Position numbers and translations under genes: made by a program. 64,000 nt of DNA from Cognatishimia sp. WU-CL00825 (GTDB lineage: Bacteria > Pseudomonadota > Alphaproteobacteria > Rhodobacterales > Rhodobacteraceae). Below are positions 1 through 9,285 of this stretch, piece by piece (the first letter of the stretch is position 1; each line of letters begins with the position of its first letter). Where the stretch lies: positions 3,562 to 67,561 of the forward strand of contig NZ_BAABWX010000010.1 in the NCBI RefSeq assembly GCF_040364665.1, given 5' to 3'. Below the pieces are notes generated by a model. That model was not told where the DNA came from. It saw nothing but the letters and a program-made list of their open reading frames with translations, and did no database searches.

Positions 1-962
1 TCCGCATCTCAATTCCTGGTCAGTAGGAGATTTACAGTGCACTTGTGAGGGTCTGGATCGCCAAAAACCAAGTAAGCGCGCCTTGGCGGTAACCTACCCT
101 CGATCCGCGGCACCGAATAAATTACCTCCAACTGGAATGACGGTAACAGTGTCATCCAGCCTTATGCAGCCAGGCTTCGGATGAAACACTGTTGTCTCGG
201 CAGGAATCACCATTCCGCACTGCAGCTTTTCATCTGCGTCAGCAGTTTGCCAAAAAAACTTTGTAACAGGTGACTATCTGACGGGTGTGGAAGCAGTTTT
301 CGAACCATATTCAGGTGGGTTTTGTCGCCGATCAGTAGTTCGATGAGCAGCTTTTGGTTCCGACGTTTAGCGATGCTTTTCAAACGGTTGACCGTCAAAT
401 TTGGTTCGACCCAAACCCAATGCGAGACTTTGGAAACGGAGCTCATAATATAACTGTTTTTCATATCCCGATGAAAATTTCGACCTTCTTAGAATAGCAA
501 AGGCTGTAATATAGATGTGATGTAATCGGCGATTCGCAGATTCCGGAGCCCACCGCTGTAACCGGTCTGCTTGCCGACAGGAGTTAGACCGTTAAACTCA
601 GAGGAGACACGCGAAAGGAACTAGACGCAACCTGTCTTAGGGCTTTGTGAAATTCAGCCAGAGCCATCGTTGCGGGGTTGAATAACCCAGAGCGCGATTG
701 TTGCCGTGATTTATTACCATCCGGCCACGCAACGATCTCACTCAGTGTCGAGCATTTCGGCCAAACCGGCTCCTTCGGCGATCATGCTTGTCGTTTTGTT
801 TTGGACCGACATGTGTCACGGATTCGGCGAGCGGGTTAGCAGTCGGTCGGGGGCCCCGCGGGATAGGCCAAAACGAATTGGTTGCTCCGAAAAATAGGTT
901 GCCTCAACAAAACCGGTTCCTTTGGGAGCCCTGCGGATACATATCAAATTGAAGGACATTAA
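1..962. other. Gene-poor left edge and xylB upstream region
   Basis: No convincing gene is seen here. Open frames are short and none resembles a family I recognise. The only frame with a plausible shape lies on the minus strand at 207-464 and is listed separately. No tRNA, repeat array or strong intrinsic terminator is visible. The last 100 bases carry the leader of the xylulokinase gene, with an AGGA ribosome binding site just before the ATG at 963. The stretch looks like decayed or spacer DNA left of the catabolic module. Confidence 0.5.
207..464 (-). CDS. Possible small hypothetical protein (85 aa)
   Basis: An 85-residue frame starting at an ATG, basic and leucine-rich in its middle. I do not recognise the family. 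No neighbour shares its strand and the ribosome binding site is poor, so it may be a fragment of a decayed gene or a chance frame. Confidence 0.2.
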   Translation of the reverse strand: MKNSYIMSSVSKVSHWVWVEPNLTVNRLKSIAKRRNQKLLIELLIGDKTHLNMVRKLLPHPSDSHLLQSFFGKLLTQMKSCSAEW

Positions 963-2414
963 ATGACATCCCTGGGAATCGACGTTGGCACATCCGGCTT
1001 GCGCGGCTTGCTCATTGGCGAAGATGGCGGGGTCGTAGGATCCGCCGAACGCAGCTACAGTGCAACCTCCAAGCAGCAGGGTTGGTCTGAACAGGACCCC
1101 ACCGATTGGATCGCCGCGCTGAACGAAACTGTCGATGAACTGCGTCAGAAATTTCCAAGTTTCAGCCAATTGCGCGGGATTGGTGTGGCGGGCCACATGC
1201 ACGGCGCGACGCTGCTTGATGCAGCCGGGGAAGTCCTGCGGCCTTGTATTTTGTGGAACGACACGCGGTCACATGTCGAGGCCGCCAGATTGGATAGCAC
1301 AGAGGGTGTTCGCGCGACGTCGGGCAATATTGTCTTTCCCGGTTTTACAGCGCCAAAGCTCGAATGGGTGCGCAAACATGAACCGGAAATCTACGCCAAG
1401 GTGCACAAGGTCCTGCTGCCTGCGGCCTATCTGAATTACTATCTGACCGGTGATTTTGTGGCAGATATGTCTGACAGCGCCGGAACATCCTGGTTGGATG
1501 CCGGGCAACGGGCTTGGTCGGATCACCTGCTCAATGCAAGTAACATGCGCCTTGATCAGATGCCAAGGCTCGTTGAAGGCAGCGAAGCCGCAGGCACGCT
1601 GCGTGCAAAACTTCAAAGCGATTGGGGGCTGGACGGAGCTGTCACCGTCGCGGGTGGCGCGGGCGATAACGCCGCCTCTGCCTGCGGTATCGGCGCGCTC
1701 AACGAAGGACAGGGGTTTGTGTCGCTTGGCACCTCTGGCGTGTTGCTTGCGGCGCGCGATGGCTATCGGCCCGCTCCGGAAACCGCCTTGCACACGTTTT
1801 GCCATGCTGTTCCGGATCGTTGGTATCAAATGGGGGTCATGCTTTCAGCAACCGATAGCCTGAACTGGCTGTCCCGAATGGTTGGCAAGAAGCCCTCGGA
1901 ATTGACCGCAGCCTTGGGTGAGACAATTCAGCCGCCTCAGAATGTTCGGTTTCTGCCTTATCTGTCGGGCGAACGAACACCGCACAACGACCCGGAGATC
2001 CGGGGAAGCTTTACAGGGTTGTCCATTGCAACGACGCAAGAAGACTTGACGCGCGCGGTTCTGGAAGGCGTGGCCTTTGGGTTAAGAGACAGCTTTGAGG
2101 CCCTGAAGGCGACAGATGCCAAATTGACGGATGTGTTTGCAATCGGCGGCGGAAGCGCGTCACGCTATTGGCTGCAAGTGATCGCGACCTTGATGGACAT
2201 GCCGTTGAAATTGCCTGGGTCCAGCGAATTTGGCGGTGCCATGGGGGCCGCAAAGCTGGGCCAGATCGCGGCGACGGGCGCGTCGATTGAAGCGGTAATT
2301 TCGGTCCCTGAGGTGCAGGCCGAGATCGAACCAGTGCGCGCATTGAGCGATGCTTTTGAGGAGAAGTATCAGGCCTATCGCCGGGCCTACGGGGGCATCA
2401 AAGCCATACAGTAA
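963..2414 (+). CDS. xylB: Xylulokinase (FGGY family)
   Basis: A 483-residue FGGY carbohydrate kinase, expected to phosphorylate D-xylulose to D-xylulose 5-phosphate in the cytoplasm with ATP. The N-terminal nucleotide-binding motif GIDVGTSGLRG (residues 5-15), GHMHGATLLD near residue 77, the conserved PGFTAPKL stretch and DxSDSAGTSWLD are typical of XylB. The C-terminal GGGSAS motif also belongs to the family, and the length is normal. An AGGA box precedes the ATG. It opens a plus-strand series with an aldo/keto reductase 42 bases downstream. Xylitol dehydrogenase, transketolase and transaldolase in the same neighbourhood supply its substrate and use its product. Another pentulose kinase specificity, such as ribulose, cannot be excluded. 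Confidence 0.9.
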   Translation: MTSLGIDVGTSGLRGLLIGEDGGVVGSAERSYSATSKQQGWSEQDPTDWIAALNETVDELRQKFPSFSQLRGIGVAGHMHGATLLDAAGEVLRPCILWNDTRSHVEAARLDSTEGVRATSGNIVFPGFTAPKLEWVRKHEPEIYAKVHKVLLPAAYLNYYLTGDFVADMSDSAGTSWLDAGQRAWSDHLLNASNMRLDQMPRLVEGSEAAGTLRAKLQSDWGLDGAVTVAGGAGDNAASACGIGALNEGQGFVSLGTSGVLLAARDGYRPAPETALHTFCHAVPDRWYQMGVMLSATDSLNWLSRMVGKKPSELTAALGETIQPPQNVRFLPYLSGERTPHNDPEIRGSFTGLSIATTQEDLTRAVLEGVAFGLRDSFEALKATDAKLTDVFAIGGGSASRYWLQVIATLMDMPLKLPGSSEFGGAMGAAKLGQIAATGASIEAVISVPEVQAEIEPVRALSDAFEEKYQAYRRAYGGIKAIQ

Positions 2415-2456
2415 ACACAGGGCAATCCAAGGGTTGCTGAAATTTGGAGACAGCGA

Positions 2457-3287
2457 ATGAACTCTATTCCCAATCTAACGATGGCTGATAGGCATACGTT
2501 GCCGCAAATCGGTTTTGGCCTGTGGCAGGTCGAGTCAGGCGGTGCAGCTGATGTCGTTCGCGGGGCGCTGCAGGCTGGGTACCGCCTGTTGGATGGTGCC
2601 TATAAATACATGAACGAAGAAGCGATGGGCGAAGGGCTGCGCGCGTCCGGCATTCCGCGCGACGATGTATTTGTGACAACCAAGATATGGAACAACGAGC
2701 ACGGCAAAACCGCTGCCCGAGCGTCTGTTGAACGTAGCCTGCGCCAGATCGGCGTTGAGCAACTCAACTTGTGCCTCATTCACTGGCCTGTCCCGACACA
2801 GGACCTGTATGTCGAAACCTGGGAAGCATTGGTTGCGATGCGCGGCGAAGGGCTGATCGCATCCATTGGGGTTTCAAACTTCAATGAGGACCATCTGGAC
2901 CGCTTGATCGCCGAGACCGGCGAAACTCCAGCCGTCAACCAGATCGAAGTGCATCCGCAGCTGCAACAACCTCAGATGCGGGCAGCAAATGCACAACGGG
3001 GGATTGTGACCCAAGCCTGGACGCCGCTTGGCAATGGGGCGTCCTTCGAGGCTCCACCGGTGGCAGATGTGGCCAATCGAACCGGCAAGAGCCCGGCGCA
3101 GGTGATCCTGCGCTGGCATTTCCAATTGGGCCACGCGTTTTTGCCACGGTCGTCAAACCCCGAACGGCAGATTCAAAATCTGGATATTTTCGACTTCGAA
3201 CTGACAGACGCTGAAATGCAGAAAATGAAGACGCTCGATCTTGGAATGCGCACCGGGCCGGACCCCTCTGTGTTCAAGATGATGTAG
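2457..3287 (+). CDS. Aldo/keto reductase
   Basis: A 276-residue NADPH-dependent aldo/keto reductase, likely to reduce an aldose or other aldehyde to the alcohol. The catalytic tetrad is visible: Asp and Tyr in the LLDGAYKY stretch, Lys in TTKIWN and His in IHWPVP. The C-terminal RSSNPERQIQNL segment is the cofactor phosphate/adenine contact region. A GGAG box sits before the ATG. The gene lies between xylulokinase and a convergent LysR gene. With xylitol dehydrogenase and an L-xylulose-reductase-like SDR nearby, an aldose reductase role (pentose to pentitol) is the natural reading, but the substrate is inferred from context. Confidence 0.85.
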   Translation: MNSIPNLTMADRHTLPQIGFGLWQVESGGAADVVRGALQAGYRLLDGAYKYMNEEAMGEGLRASGIPRDDVFVTTKIWNNEHGKTAARASVERSLRQIGVEQLNLCLIHWPVPTQDLYVETWEALVAMRGEGLIASIGVSNFNEDHLDRLIAETGETPAVNQIEVHPQLQQPQMRAANAQRGIVTQAWTPLGNGASFEAPPVADVANRTGKSPAQVILRWHFQLGHAFLPRSSNPERQIQNLDIFDFELTDAEMQKMKTLDLGMRTGPDPSVFKMM

Positions 3288-3308
3288 CTTGGCAATCACC
3301 CGTTAGGG

Positions 3309-4211
3309 CTAAGGATTCGACATCAGATCAACAAGGTGACCAATGGGGCCGTTGTTGTATTCTTCCGGCTTATAGACGACGGCCGAGTCTAGGTCCCACA
3401 ACTCCCACGAGTTTGGCGGAATGCGGCTCAAGCCGAACTTTTCGGCTGTAGGACCAAAGTCGTCTGGCAGCACGACAACATAGTCGCCCATGCTGGCGAG
3501 GCTGAGGATCGTCGCCATCGAGCCGCTTCTCATTGGGATTCTGGGAAGTGCCACGCCCTCAGCCGCACAGGCTTCCGCAACGCTGGTAGCAAACACTTTG
3601 TTGTTAAAGAATCCCATCCACGGAAAGTCAACGAGGTCGGCGAGCGAAACGCTTGGCTTTCGCGTCAAAGGGTGATCCGATCTGACATAGGGCCATTGCC
3701 GGACCGGGGAAAATCGGCGTTCCTTGAACCCGTTCGGAAGCTGCGAATCCGCGATCTCACCTACCGCAAGGTCGATGCGCCCAGCATCAAGTTCGTCGAG
3801 AAGTAGTTTCATCGGCGCGGTCATCAAATCGACGGTGACATTCGGGAAATCGGCCAGCATTTGATGCAGCACGCGGGGCATGCGCAGCCAGCTCCACATG
3901 GGGCCGGCCCCTATCCGGATATTCCCGCTGAGACTGTGATCGAAACTGGACATGCGCAACAGGGATTGGCGGGTTTGCGCCTCGATCTTGATAGCACACT
4001 CATAAAGCTCGCGGGCCGCAAGAGTTGGCTCCAACCCGCGGTTCTTTCGCTCAAACAGGCGGATACCAATGTCGTCTTCGAGCCGCGACAGGCTTTTAGA
4101 CATTGCGGGCTGCGTCATGCCCACGGCGTCCGCTGCGTGTTTCAGGTTCTTTGTCTCATAGGTCGCGACAAAGTTGGAAAGGCAACGGTCGTCAAGATAA
4201 CGTATTGGCAT
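3309..4211 (-). CDS. LysR-family transcriptional regulator
   Basis: A 300-residue LysR-type regulator. The N-terminal winged helix-turn-helix (LSNFVATYETKNLKHAADAV followed by TQPAMSKSLSRLEDDIG) covers about residues 10-65 and a periplasmic-binding-protein-like effector domain follows. The ATG at 4211 is preferred over an upstream in-frame TTG at 4223 because it gives the normal family start. It is divergent from the sulfatase gene at 4334 and convergent with the aldo/keto reductase, so it probably controls the sulfatase-to-TctCBA operon from the 4212-4333 intergenic region. The effector is unknown. Confidence 0.88.
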   Translation of the reverse strand: MPIRYLDDRCLSNFVATYETKNLKHAADAVGMTQPAMSKSLSRLEDDIGIRLFERKNRGLEPTLAARELYECAIKIEAQTRQSLLRMSSFDHSLSGNIRIGAGPMWSWLRMPRVLHQMLADFPNVTVDLMTAPMKLLLDELDAGRIDLAVGEIADSQLPNGFKERRFSPVRQWPYVRSDHPLTRKPSVSLADLVDFPWMGFFNNKVFATSVAEACAAEGVALPRIPMRSGSMATILSLASMGDYVVVLPDDFGPTAEKFGLSRIPPNSWELWDLDSAVVYKPEEYNNGPIGHLVDLMSNP

Positions 4212-4333
4212 TTCAGTACCCAAACTAAATTTCAGTTATCACTGTATGAAGTTTTAGACGTTTAAGGAAGACCTGAACGCATGTAGGTTTGGAAAAACCG
4301 CCTCGGTCGCGGAAATTTTTTCAGGGGGAAAAC

Positions 4334-5860
4334 ATGACCAAAACCAGCCAACCCAATATTTTGCTCGTCATGGTTGATCAGATGTCGCATTTTGTGCTGC
4401 CGATCGCGCAGCCGGAATACAGAACGCCCCATCACCAAGCCATTGCACCCAATATTGCCGCATTGGCCAAAGGTGGCATGACGTTCACGGACTGCTACAC
4501 CGACTCGCCGCTCTGCGCCCCTGCGCGGGCGTCGATTGCCACCGGAATGCACGTTCGCGAACATGGCGTTTGCACCAACGGTGACGAATTTCATGCTTCA
4601 ACGCCCACTTTCATGCACAGCTTGCAGGAACTGGGATATCGCACGACGGTCTCGGGCAAAACCCATTCCATCGGCCCCGACCAATTGCACGGCTTCGATG
4701 ATCGCCAGACAACCGACATCTATCCGTCTGATTTCATCTGGCAGCGCGACTGGTCGCAACCGGTTCAGCATGACCCCGGCACATCGGTCAAAAAGCTCTC
4801 TCAATCCGGGATCATCCGCACATCCATGCAGATGAACTATGACACCGAAGCCAAGAACCGCGCGGTTGAATTCATGCAGGAGCACGTGCTGAACACCGAC
4901 AATCAGCCGTTCATGATGATGGTGTCCTTTACCCAACCTCATGAGCCGTTTCAGGCGCTGAAAAAGCACTGGGATCTTTACGACGGTCAGGAGTTCGACG
5001 CACCAGGCCCCGAGTCGCGTGGCGACGGCGCGGATCATCCCTACAACAAGGGGCTGGAGATCTATCACGGCATCAACCTTGATCCCCCAGGCGATGACCG
5101 TATCAAGACTTCGGTGCGTGCGCATCTGGCCATGATCAGTCAAATCGATGATTTCCTTGGCGAAATGATGGACGCATTGGATCGGTTGCAACTGACCGAA
5201 GACACGATTGTTGTATTCACCAGCGACCACGGCGAGATGCTGGGCGCCCACCAGATGTGGTTCAAGCGATCCTTCATGGAAGAAAGCGCACATGTGCCGC
5301 TTGTGATGTCATGGCCGGGCAAGATCAAACCGGGTGTGTGCTCAGAGCCTGTCAGCCACGTCGACGTTGGCCCGACACTTGTAGATATGGCGGGTGGCAC
5401 ACCAGCAACCGTCAGCGTAAAATGGAGCGGCGACAGCCTGAAGACCATGTTGCTTGACGGTCAAGACTCCGACTGGCGTGGCACGGCCATGGTGGACTAT
5501 TGGGGCGACGGGACGAACACGCCGATGATGGTTCTGCGCGAAGGCGATTTGAAACTCGCCTATTTCATCGATTATGAGCCGGTTTTGTTCAATCTGCGCG
5601 AAGACCCCTACGAGATGACAAATGTCGCGTCGGACCCGAAATATGCGGATCAGATGGCATCAATGATCGCCAAGATGACGGACGGTTTCGATCCGGCTGC
5701 CTTCAAGGAAGAACAGATCAGATTGCAAAAGAACCGCATGATGATCCAGCGCGCACGCCTGAAATCTGACAGCGACAGGCTCGGCTGGGACTATCAGCCC
5801 AAGCGTGACGCAGGCAAGCAATACGTGCGTGCGGCTGTCAATGTCACTCCCGCTAAATGA
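4334..5860 (+). CDS. Cysteine-type sulfatase, choline-sulfatase-like
   Basis: A 508-residue type I sulfatase that should hydrolyse a sulfate ester in the cytoplasm; no signal peptide is seen. The metal-binding Asp is in MVDQM (D15). The formylglycine motif is C61-A-P-A-R65, followed by ASIATG. TSDHGEMLGAH supplies the second metal-binding Asp-His pair. The C-terminus (WDYQPKRDAGKQYVR) resembles the C-terminal segment of choline sulfatase, so choline sulfate is an alternative substrate. The ATG at 4334 is chosen because GGGGG lies 5 bases upstream. A longer frame reaches 4289 without a better site. It heads an operon with an SDR, xylitol dehydrogenase and a TctCBA transporter, which favours a sulfated sugar or polyol. 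Confidence 0.88.
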   Translation: MTKTSQPNILLVMVDQMSHFVLPIAQPEYRTPHHQAIAPNIAALAKGGMTFTDCYTDSPLCAPARASIATGMHVREHGVCTNGDEFHASTPTFMHSLQELGYRTTVSGKTHSIGPDQLHGFDDRQTTDIYPSDFIWQRDWSQPVQHDPGTSVKKLSQSGIIRTSMQMNYDTEAKNRAVEFMQEHVLNTDNQPFMMMVSFTQPHEPFQALKKHWDLYDGQEFDAPGPESRGDGADHPYNKGLEIYHGINLDPPGDDRIKTSVRAHLAMISQIDDFLGEMMDALDRLQLTEDTIVVFTSDHGEMLGAHQMWFKRSFMEESAHVPLVMSWPGKIKPGVCSEPVSHVDVGPTLVDMAGGTPATVSVKWSGDSLKTMLLDGQDSDWRGTAMVDYWGDGTNTPMMVLREGDLKLAYFIDYEPVLFNLREDPYEMTNVASDPKYADQMASMIAKMTDGFDPAAFKEEQIRLQKNRMMIQRARLKSDSDRLGWDYQPKRDAGKQYVRAAVNVTPAK

Positions 5861-5870
5861 GGTATCCGAA

Positions 5871-6593
5871 ATGACTCTGACAGGTAAAATCGCGATCGTA
5901 ACCGGTGCCGGAAAAGGCATCGGCCGGGCAACAGCAGTGCTTCTGGCAGAACGCGGTGCCGAGGTTGTCGCGATCAGCCGAACCCAGGCTGATCTGGACG
6001 GGCTGAGGGCCGATATTGGCGGGCGCTCGATTGCCGCAGATCTGGGCAGTGCCAAAGGTGCCCACGCAGCAATGATCGAGGCAGGACGCGCGGACTTTCT
6101 GGTCAATTGCGCCGGTTTGAATGTTCCGGAAAGCCTGCTGGACCTGACGGATGACGGCTATGACCAGGTGATGGATATCAACCTGCGGGCTGCGCTTATC
6201 TGCATGCATCACTTTGCCAAACAGGCGGTTGCGGAGAAAACCGGTGGTGCGATAGTGAATGTCACCAGCATTTCTGGGCACCGCGGATATCCCAATCATT
6301 TGGCATATGCCGCATCCAAGGCCGGACTTGAGGGCGCAACACGGGTGGCAGCAAGTGAGCTTGGCGAGCATGGGATTCGCGTGAACGCGGTCGCGCCCAC
6401 GGTGACGACTACCCGCCTGGCCAAAGCATGGATGATCCCCGAAAACCGTGATCGGATGATGCAGCGCCATGCAAGCGGGCGCTATGCCGAAGCCGAAGAA
6501 GTCGCCAGCGTGGTGGCCATGCTACTGACCCCGGATACAGCGATGGTCACCGGGGCTGTAGTGCCGGTTGATGGCGGGTTCCTGGCGCTTTGA
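5871..6593 (+). CDS. SDR oxidoreductase, L-xylulose reductase-like
   Basis: A 240-residue short-chain dehydrogenase/reductase. It has the cofactor motif GAGKGIGR (residues 12-19), NCAG, the catalytic Ser in VTSISG and the YAASK catalytic Tyr-Lys pair. The N-terminal half, especially GKGIGR, then AISRTQADLD and the AADLG stretch, and the ending VPVDGGFLAL strongly recall dicarbonyl/L-xylulose reductase, which interconverts L-xylulose and xylitol with NADP(H). The Arg in the ISRTQ turn fits NADP preference. It starts 10 bases after the sulfatase stop and is followed by xylitol dehydrogenase, a coherent L-xylulose to xylitol to D-xylulose order. Substrate assignment is by similarity from memory and context. 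Confidence 0.82.
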   Translation: MTLTGKIAIVTGAGKGIGRATAVLLAERGAEVVAISRTQADLDGLRADIGGRSIAADLGSAKGAHAAMIEAGRADFLVNCAGLNVPESLLDLTDDGYDQVMDINLRAALICMHHFAKQAVAEKTGGAIVNVTSISGHRGYPNHLAYAASKAGLEGATRVAASELGEHGIRVNAVAPTVTTTRLAKAWMIPENRDRMMQRHASGRYAEAEEVASVVAMLLTPDTAMVTGAVVPVDGGFLAL

Positions 6594-6623
6594 CACTCTC
6601 AAATTAAAAGGCAGTACGACGAA

Positions 6624-7673
6624 ATGAAATCTCTGGTCCTTGAAAAAGTAAACGAATTGTCTCTGCGTGATTTCCCGATCGAGAAATCCGAAGAGACGCT
6701 TGGCGCGCATGATGTGCGCATCAAGATGCATACGGTCGGCATTTGCGGCTCGGACGTGCATTATTATACCCACGGCAGCATCGGCCCCTTTGTTGTCAAA
6801 GACCCGATGATCCTTGGGCACGAGGCATCCGGTACGGTGATTGAAACCGGTTCGGCTGTTTCGACCCTGTCCGTTGGCGACCGCGTCTGCATGGAGCCGG
6901 GTATTCCGGACCCAAATTCAAAGGCCACGCGCCTTGGCATGTACAATATTGACCCGGCCGTCAGATTCTGGGCGACACCGCCGGTTCATGGCATCCTGCG
7001 TCCGACCTGTGTTCACCCCGAGGCGTTCACATTCAAGTTGCCCGACACTGTCAGTTTTGGCGAAGCTGCGATGGTCGAACCTTTGGCTGTCGGTGTGCAT
7101 GCCGCCACAAAAGCGCAAGTGAAGCCCGGCGATATTGCTGTGGTTTTGGGAGCGGGGCCGATTGGCCTTGTCACTGCTCTCGCCGCAATCGCAGCAGGCT
7201 GTGCGCGGGTCTATGTGACGGATATCGTTGAGCGCAAACTTGAAATCGCCGCCAGCTTGCATCCGGCCATCACCAGCGTGAACGTGGCGTCGGAAAGCAT
7301 CGCAGATCGGGTGTCTAAGGATACCGGCGGCTGGGGTGCCAACGTCGTGTTCGAGGCCACGGGTTCGCCCCGCGCAGCCCAGGGCATTTTTGAACCGCTC
7401 TGCCCCGGTGGCTGTGTGGTTTTGATTGGCGGACAATCCGAGCCCATCGCATATGACGCAGGAGCAGCAATGGTGCGGGAAGCGCGGGTCGAGAATATTT
7501 TTCGCTATGCGCATGTGTTCCCGCGCTGCGTTGACATGCTGGCATCCGGCACCATCGACGTGAAACCACTGATCACTCGGACGTTTGAATTCGATCAATC
7601 GGTTGAAGCGTTCGAAATTGCGGCATCCGCTCCGCCATCTGATGTGAAGATGCAAATCCTGTTGCCGCAATAG
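6624..7673 (+). CDS. Xylitol dehydrogenase (D-xylulose reductase), MDR family
   Basis: A 349-residue medium-chain dehydrogenase expected to oxidise xylitol to D-xylulose with NAD. Catalytic zinc ligands are visible as C41 (VGICGSD), H66-E67 (LGHEASG) and a downstream Glu in MVEPLAVG. The Rossmann motif is [10 protein letters not shown], followed by an Asp (YVTDIV) that favours NAD. The structural-zinc cysteine lobe is replaced by [19 protein letters not shown], as in bacterial xylitol dehydrogenases lacking the structural zinc. L-arabinitol 4-dehydrogenase and sorbitol dehydrogenase belong to the same subfamily and remain possible. It lies between the L-xylulose-reductase-like gene and the TctC gene. 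Confidence 0.87.
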   Translation: MKSLVLEKVNELSLRDFPIEKSEETLGAHDVRIKMHTVGICGSDVHYYTHGSIGPFVVKDPMILGHEASGTVIETGSAVSTLSVGDRVCMEPGIPDPNSKATRLGMYNIDPAVRFWATPPVHGILRPTCVHPEAFTFKLPDTVSFGEAAMVEPLAVGVHAATKAQVKPGDIAVVLGAGPIGLVTALAAIAAGCARVYVTDIVERKLEIAASLHPAITSVNVASESIADRVSKDTGGWGANVVFEATGSPRAAQGIFEPLCPGGCVVLIGGQSEPIAYDAGAAMVREARVENIFRYAHVFPRCVDMLASGTIDVKPLITRTFEFDQSVEAFEIAASAPPSDVKMQILLPQ

Positions 7674-7767
7674 GGTTTGGGTCAACCGACTCAAGCCAAA
7701 GACGATAGCCGGCCCGTTACAAGAGCGGGTTGGTTGAAACTGAAATAGAAAGTCAGGGAGGAAACCA

Positions 7768-8745
7768 ATGACGTTTTTCAAAACACTTATGGCGGCCGCA
7801 GTCGGTTCGCTTGTCACTTTTACCACCGCAGCGGTGGCGCAGGATGACTATCCGAACAAACCGATCACACTTGTGGTCTCGTTCCCGGCTGGCGGCAATG
7901 CCGACATCATCGCGCGGCTGAATGCCGAAGGTCTGAGTCAGGAACTCGGTGTGCCGGTCAATGTGATCAACGTGCCCGGGGGCGGCATGATCCCGGCTGT
8001 GATGAACGTCCTCGAAAAACCGGCAGATGGCTACACGCTCTTTCGCTGGACCACGCCGTCGGTTGTAATCGGTCCGCTTGTCCGCAACGCGCCCTATGAT
8101 CCGATGGCCGACATGACCCCGATCTTTGCGGATGAAACGGTCGCAAACGCGCTTTACGTCAGCGCCGATTCTGAGATCGAAACGTTTGAACAATTCATCG
8201 AGGTTGCCAAAACCAAAAAGATGAAGATGGGAGTCAACAACATCGGTGCGCCGCCCCATTTGTCCGCAGTGCAATTGGGCCAGGAATTCGATCTGGAATT
8301 CAACAATCTGGTCATGAAAACTGTACCGGCAAGCCTTCTGGGTCTGGTCGGTGGTCAGGTTGAGGTGGCCGTGGGACAGGTCGGCTCTTTCAAGACAATG
8401 GGCGATGAAATCCGTCCGTTGGTGATCCTTGATAACGACCGCAAGGATTTCTACGAACGCGATCTGCCGGGTGTCTCTACAGTGGGCGAAGTGTTTCCGG
8501 CCAAGAACGCAGCGACGTGGATCAAGGGCGGAGTTGCGGTCAAGGCAGGCACCCCACAAGCCGTCATCGACAAGCTGGTTGCAGCCAGTGAAGCGGCCTT
8601 TACCACCGATGAATTCATTGCGCAGGTCAACAACCTGACAGCTTACAGCTGGGTTATCGGTGTCGAGGATACGACCGCGACAATTCAGGAAGGCATCGAT
8701 CTTTACAAGCCGTTTCTGGACGAACTTGGTCTTCTTGCCAAATGA
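7768..8745 (+). CDS. tctC: TctC-type substrate-binding protein of a TTT transporter
   Basis: A 325-residue extracytoplasmic solute receptor. A signal peptide is evident (hydrophobic stretch ending AAVAQDD, predicted cleavage near residue 24). The mature part opens with YPNKPITLVVSFPAGGNADI and has ELGVPVNVINVPGGG, both hallmarks of the Bug/TctC family. A strong AGGGAGGAAA ribosome binding site precedes the ATG. It is followed by the TctB and TctA membrane genes, completing a tripartite tricarboxylate transporter. Known members bind carboxylated or otherwise anionic small molecules, so an anionic substrate such as a sulfated sugar or sugar acid is plausible here. Confidence 0.92.
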   Translation: MTFFKTLMAAAVGSLVTFTTAAVAQDDYPNKPITLVVSFPAGGNADIIARLNAEGLSQELGVPVNVINVPGGGMIPAVMNVLEKPADGYTLFRWTTPSVVIGPLVRNAPYDPMADMTPIFADETVANALYVSADSEIETFEQFIEVAKTKKMKMGVNNIGAPPHLSAVQLGQEFDLEFNNLVMKTVPASLLGLVGGQVEVAVGQVGSFKTMGDEIRPLVILDNDRKDFYERDLPGVSTVGEVFPAKNAATWIKGGVAVKAGTPQAVIDKLVAASEAAFTTDEFIAQVNNLTAYSWVIGVEDTTATIQEGIDLYKPFLDELGLLAK

Positions 8746-8817
8746 TCAGCAAGTCGGTCTGACACAGCCGCAGGCAGGGGTTTGCCTGCGGTCTTCGAGA
8801 AAACAGGTGGGGTTACC

Positions 8818-9276
8818 ATGCTATCGCAACGCGTTGCAAATATTGTATTTTCGGTCTTTTTACTGGCGGCTTGCGGCTATTTCATCAATGCCGCGATTGG
8901 GTTTGATGACCTTAGCCTTCCGGGATCGACCCAACTTTCATCAAAATTCTTTCCGATCACCATTCTGCTGTTCATCGCGGGCTGCTCGGGGATCGTTCTG
9001 GTGCAGTACATCCTCGACAAAGGCGATGGACTGCGGTCCGAAGAAACGGTTTTTGGCAGTAAGATGGGCGCTTTGCATGGTCTGTTGACCTTCGCCGTGA
9101 TCGTTGGCTGCCACCTGATTTGGCGCAATTACGGCTTTGTCCCTGCGGCACTGGTCCTTGGACCGGCGGCGGCGCTGGCCATGGGCGTGCGCAAGCCCGC
9201 CATATACGTCGCCTTGGTTGTGATCAGCATGATCATCTATTTCGCATTCACCCGGCTCCTGGCCGTTCAACTGTAG
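8818..9276 (+). CDS. tctB: TctB-type small membrane subunit of the TTT transporter
   Basis: A 152-residue protein with four hydrophobic membrane segments, the size and layout of the TctB small subunit. The start at 8818 is chosen because AGGTGGGG lies 5-8 bases upstream; a longer frame from 8782 lacks such a site. It sits between tctC and tctA. The subunit is thought to bridge the binding protein and the large permease. Confidence 0.85.
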   Translation: MLSQRVANIVFSVFLLAACGYFINAAIGFDDLSLPGSTQLSSKFFPITILLFIAGCSGIVLVQYILDKGDGLRSEETVFGSKMGALHGLLTFAVIVGCHLIWRNYGFVPAALVLGPAAALAMGVRKPAIYVALVVISMIIYFAFTRLLAVQL

Positions 9277-9285
9277 GAGACAACC

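Noticed and set aside
4334..5860. Firm naming of the first sulfatase as choline sulfatase (betC)
   Set aside because: The C-terminus resembles choline sulfatase, but no choline or betaine genes adjoin it; the operon encodes pentitol enzymes, so I left the substrate open.
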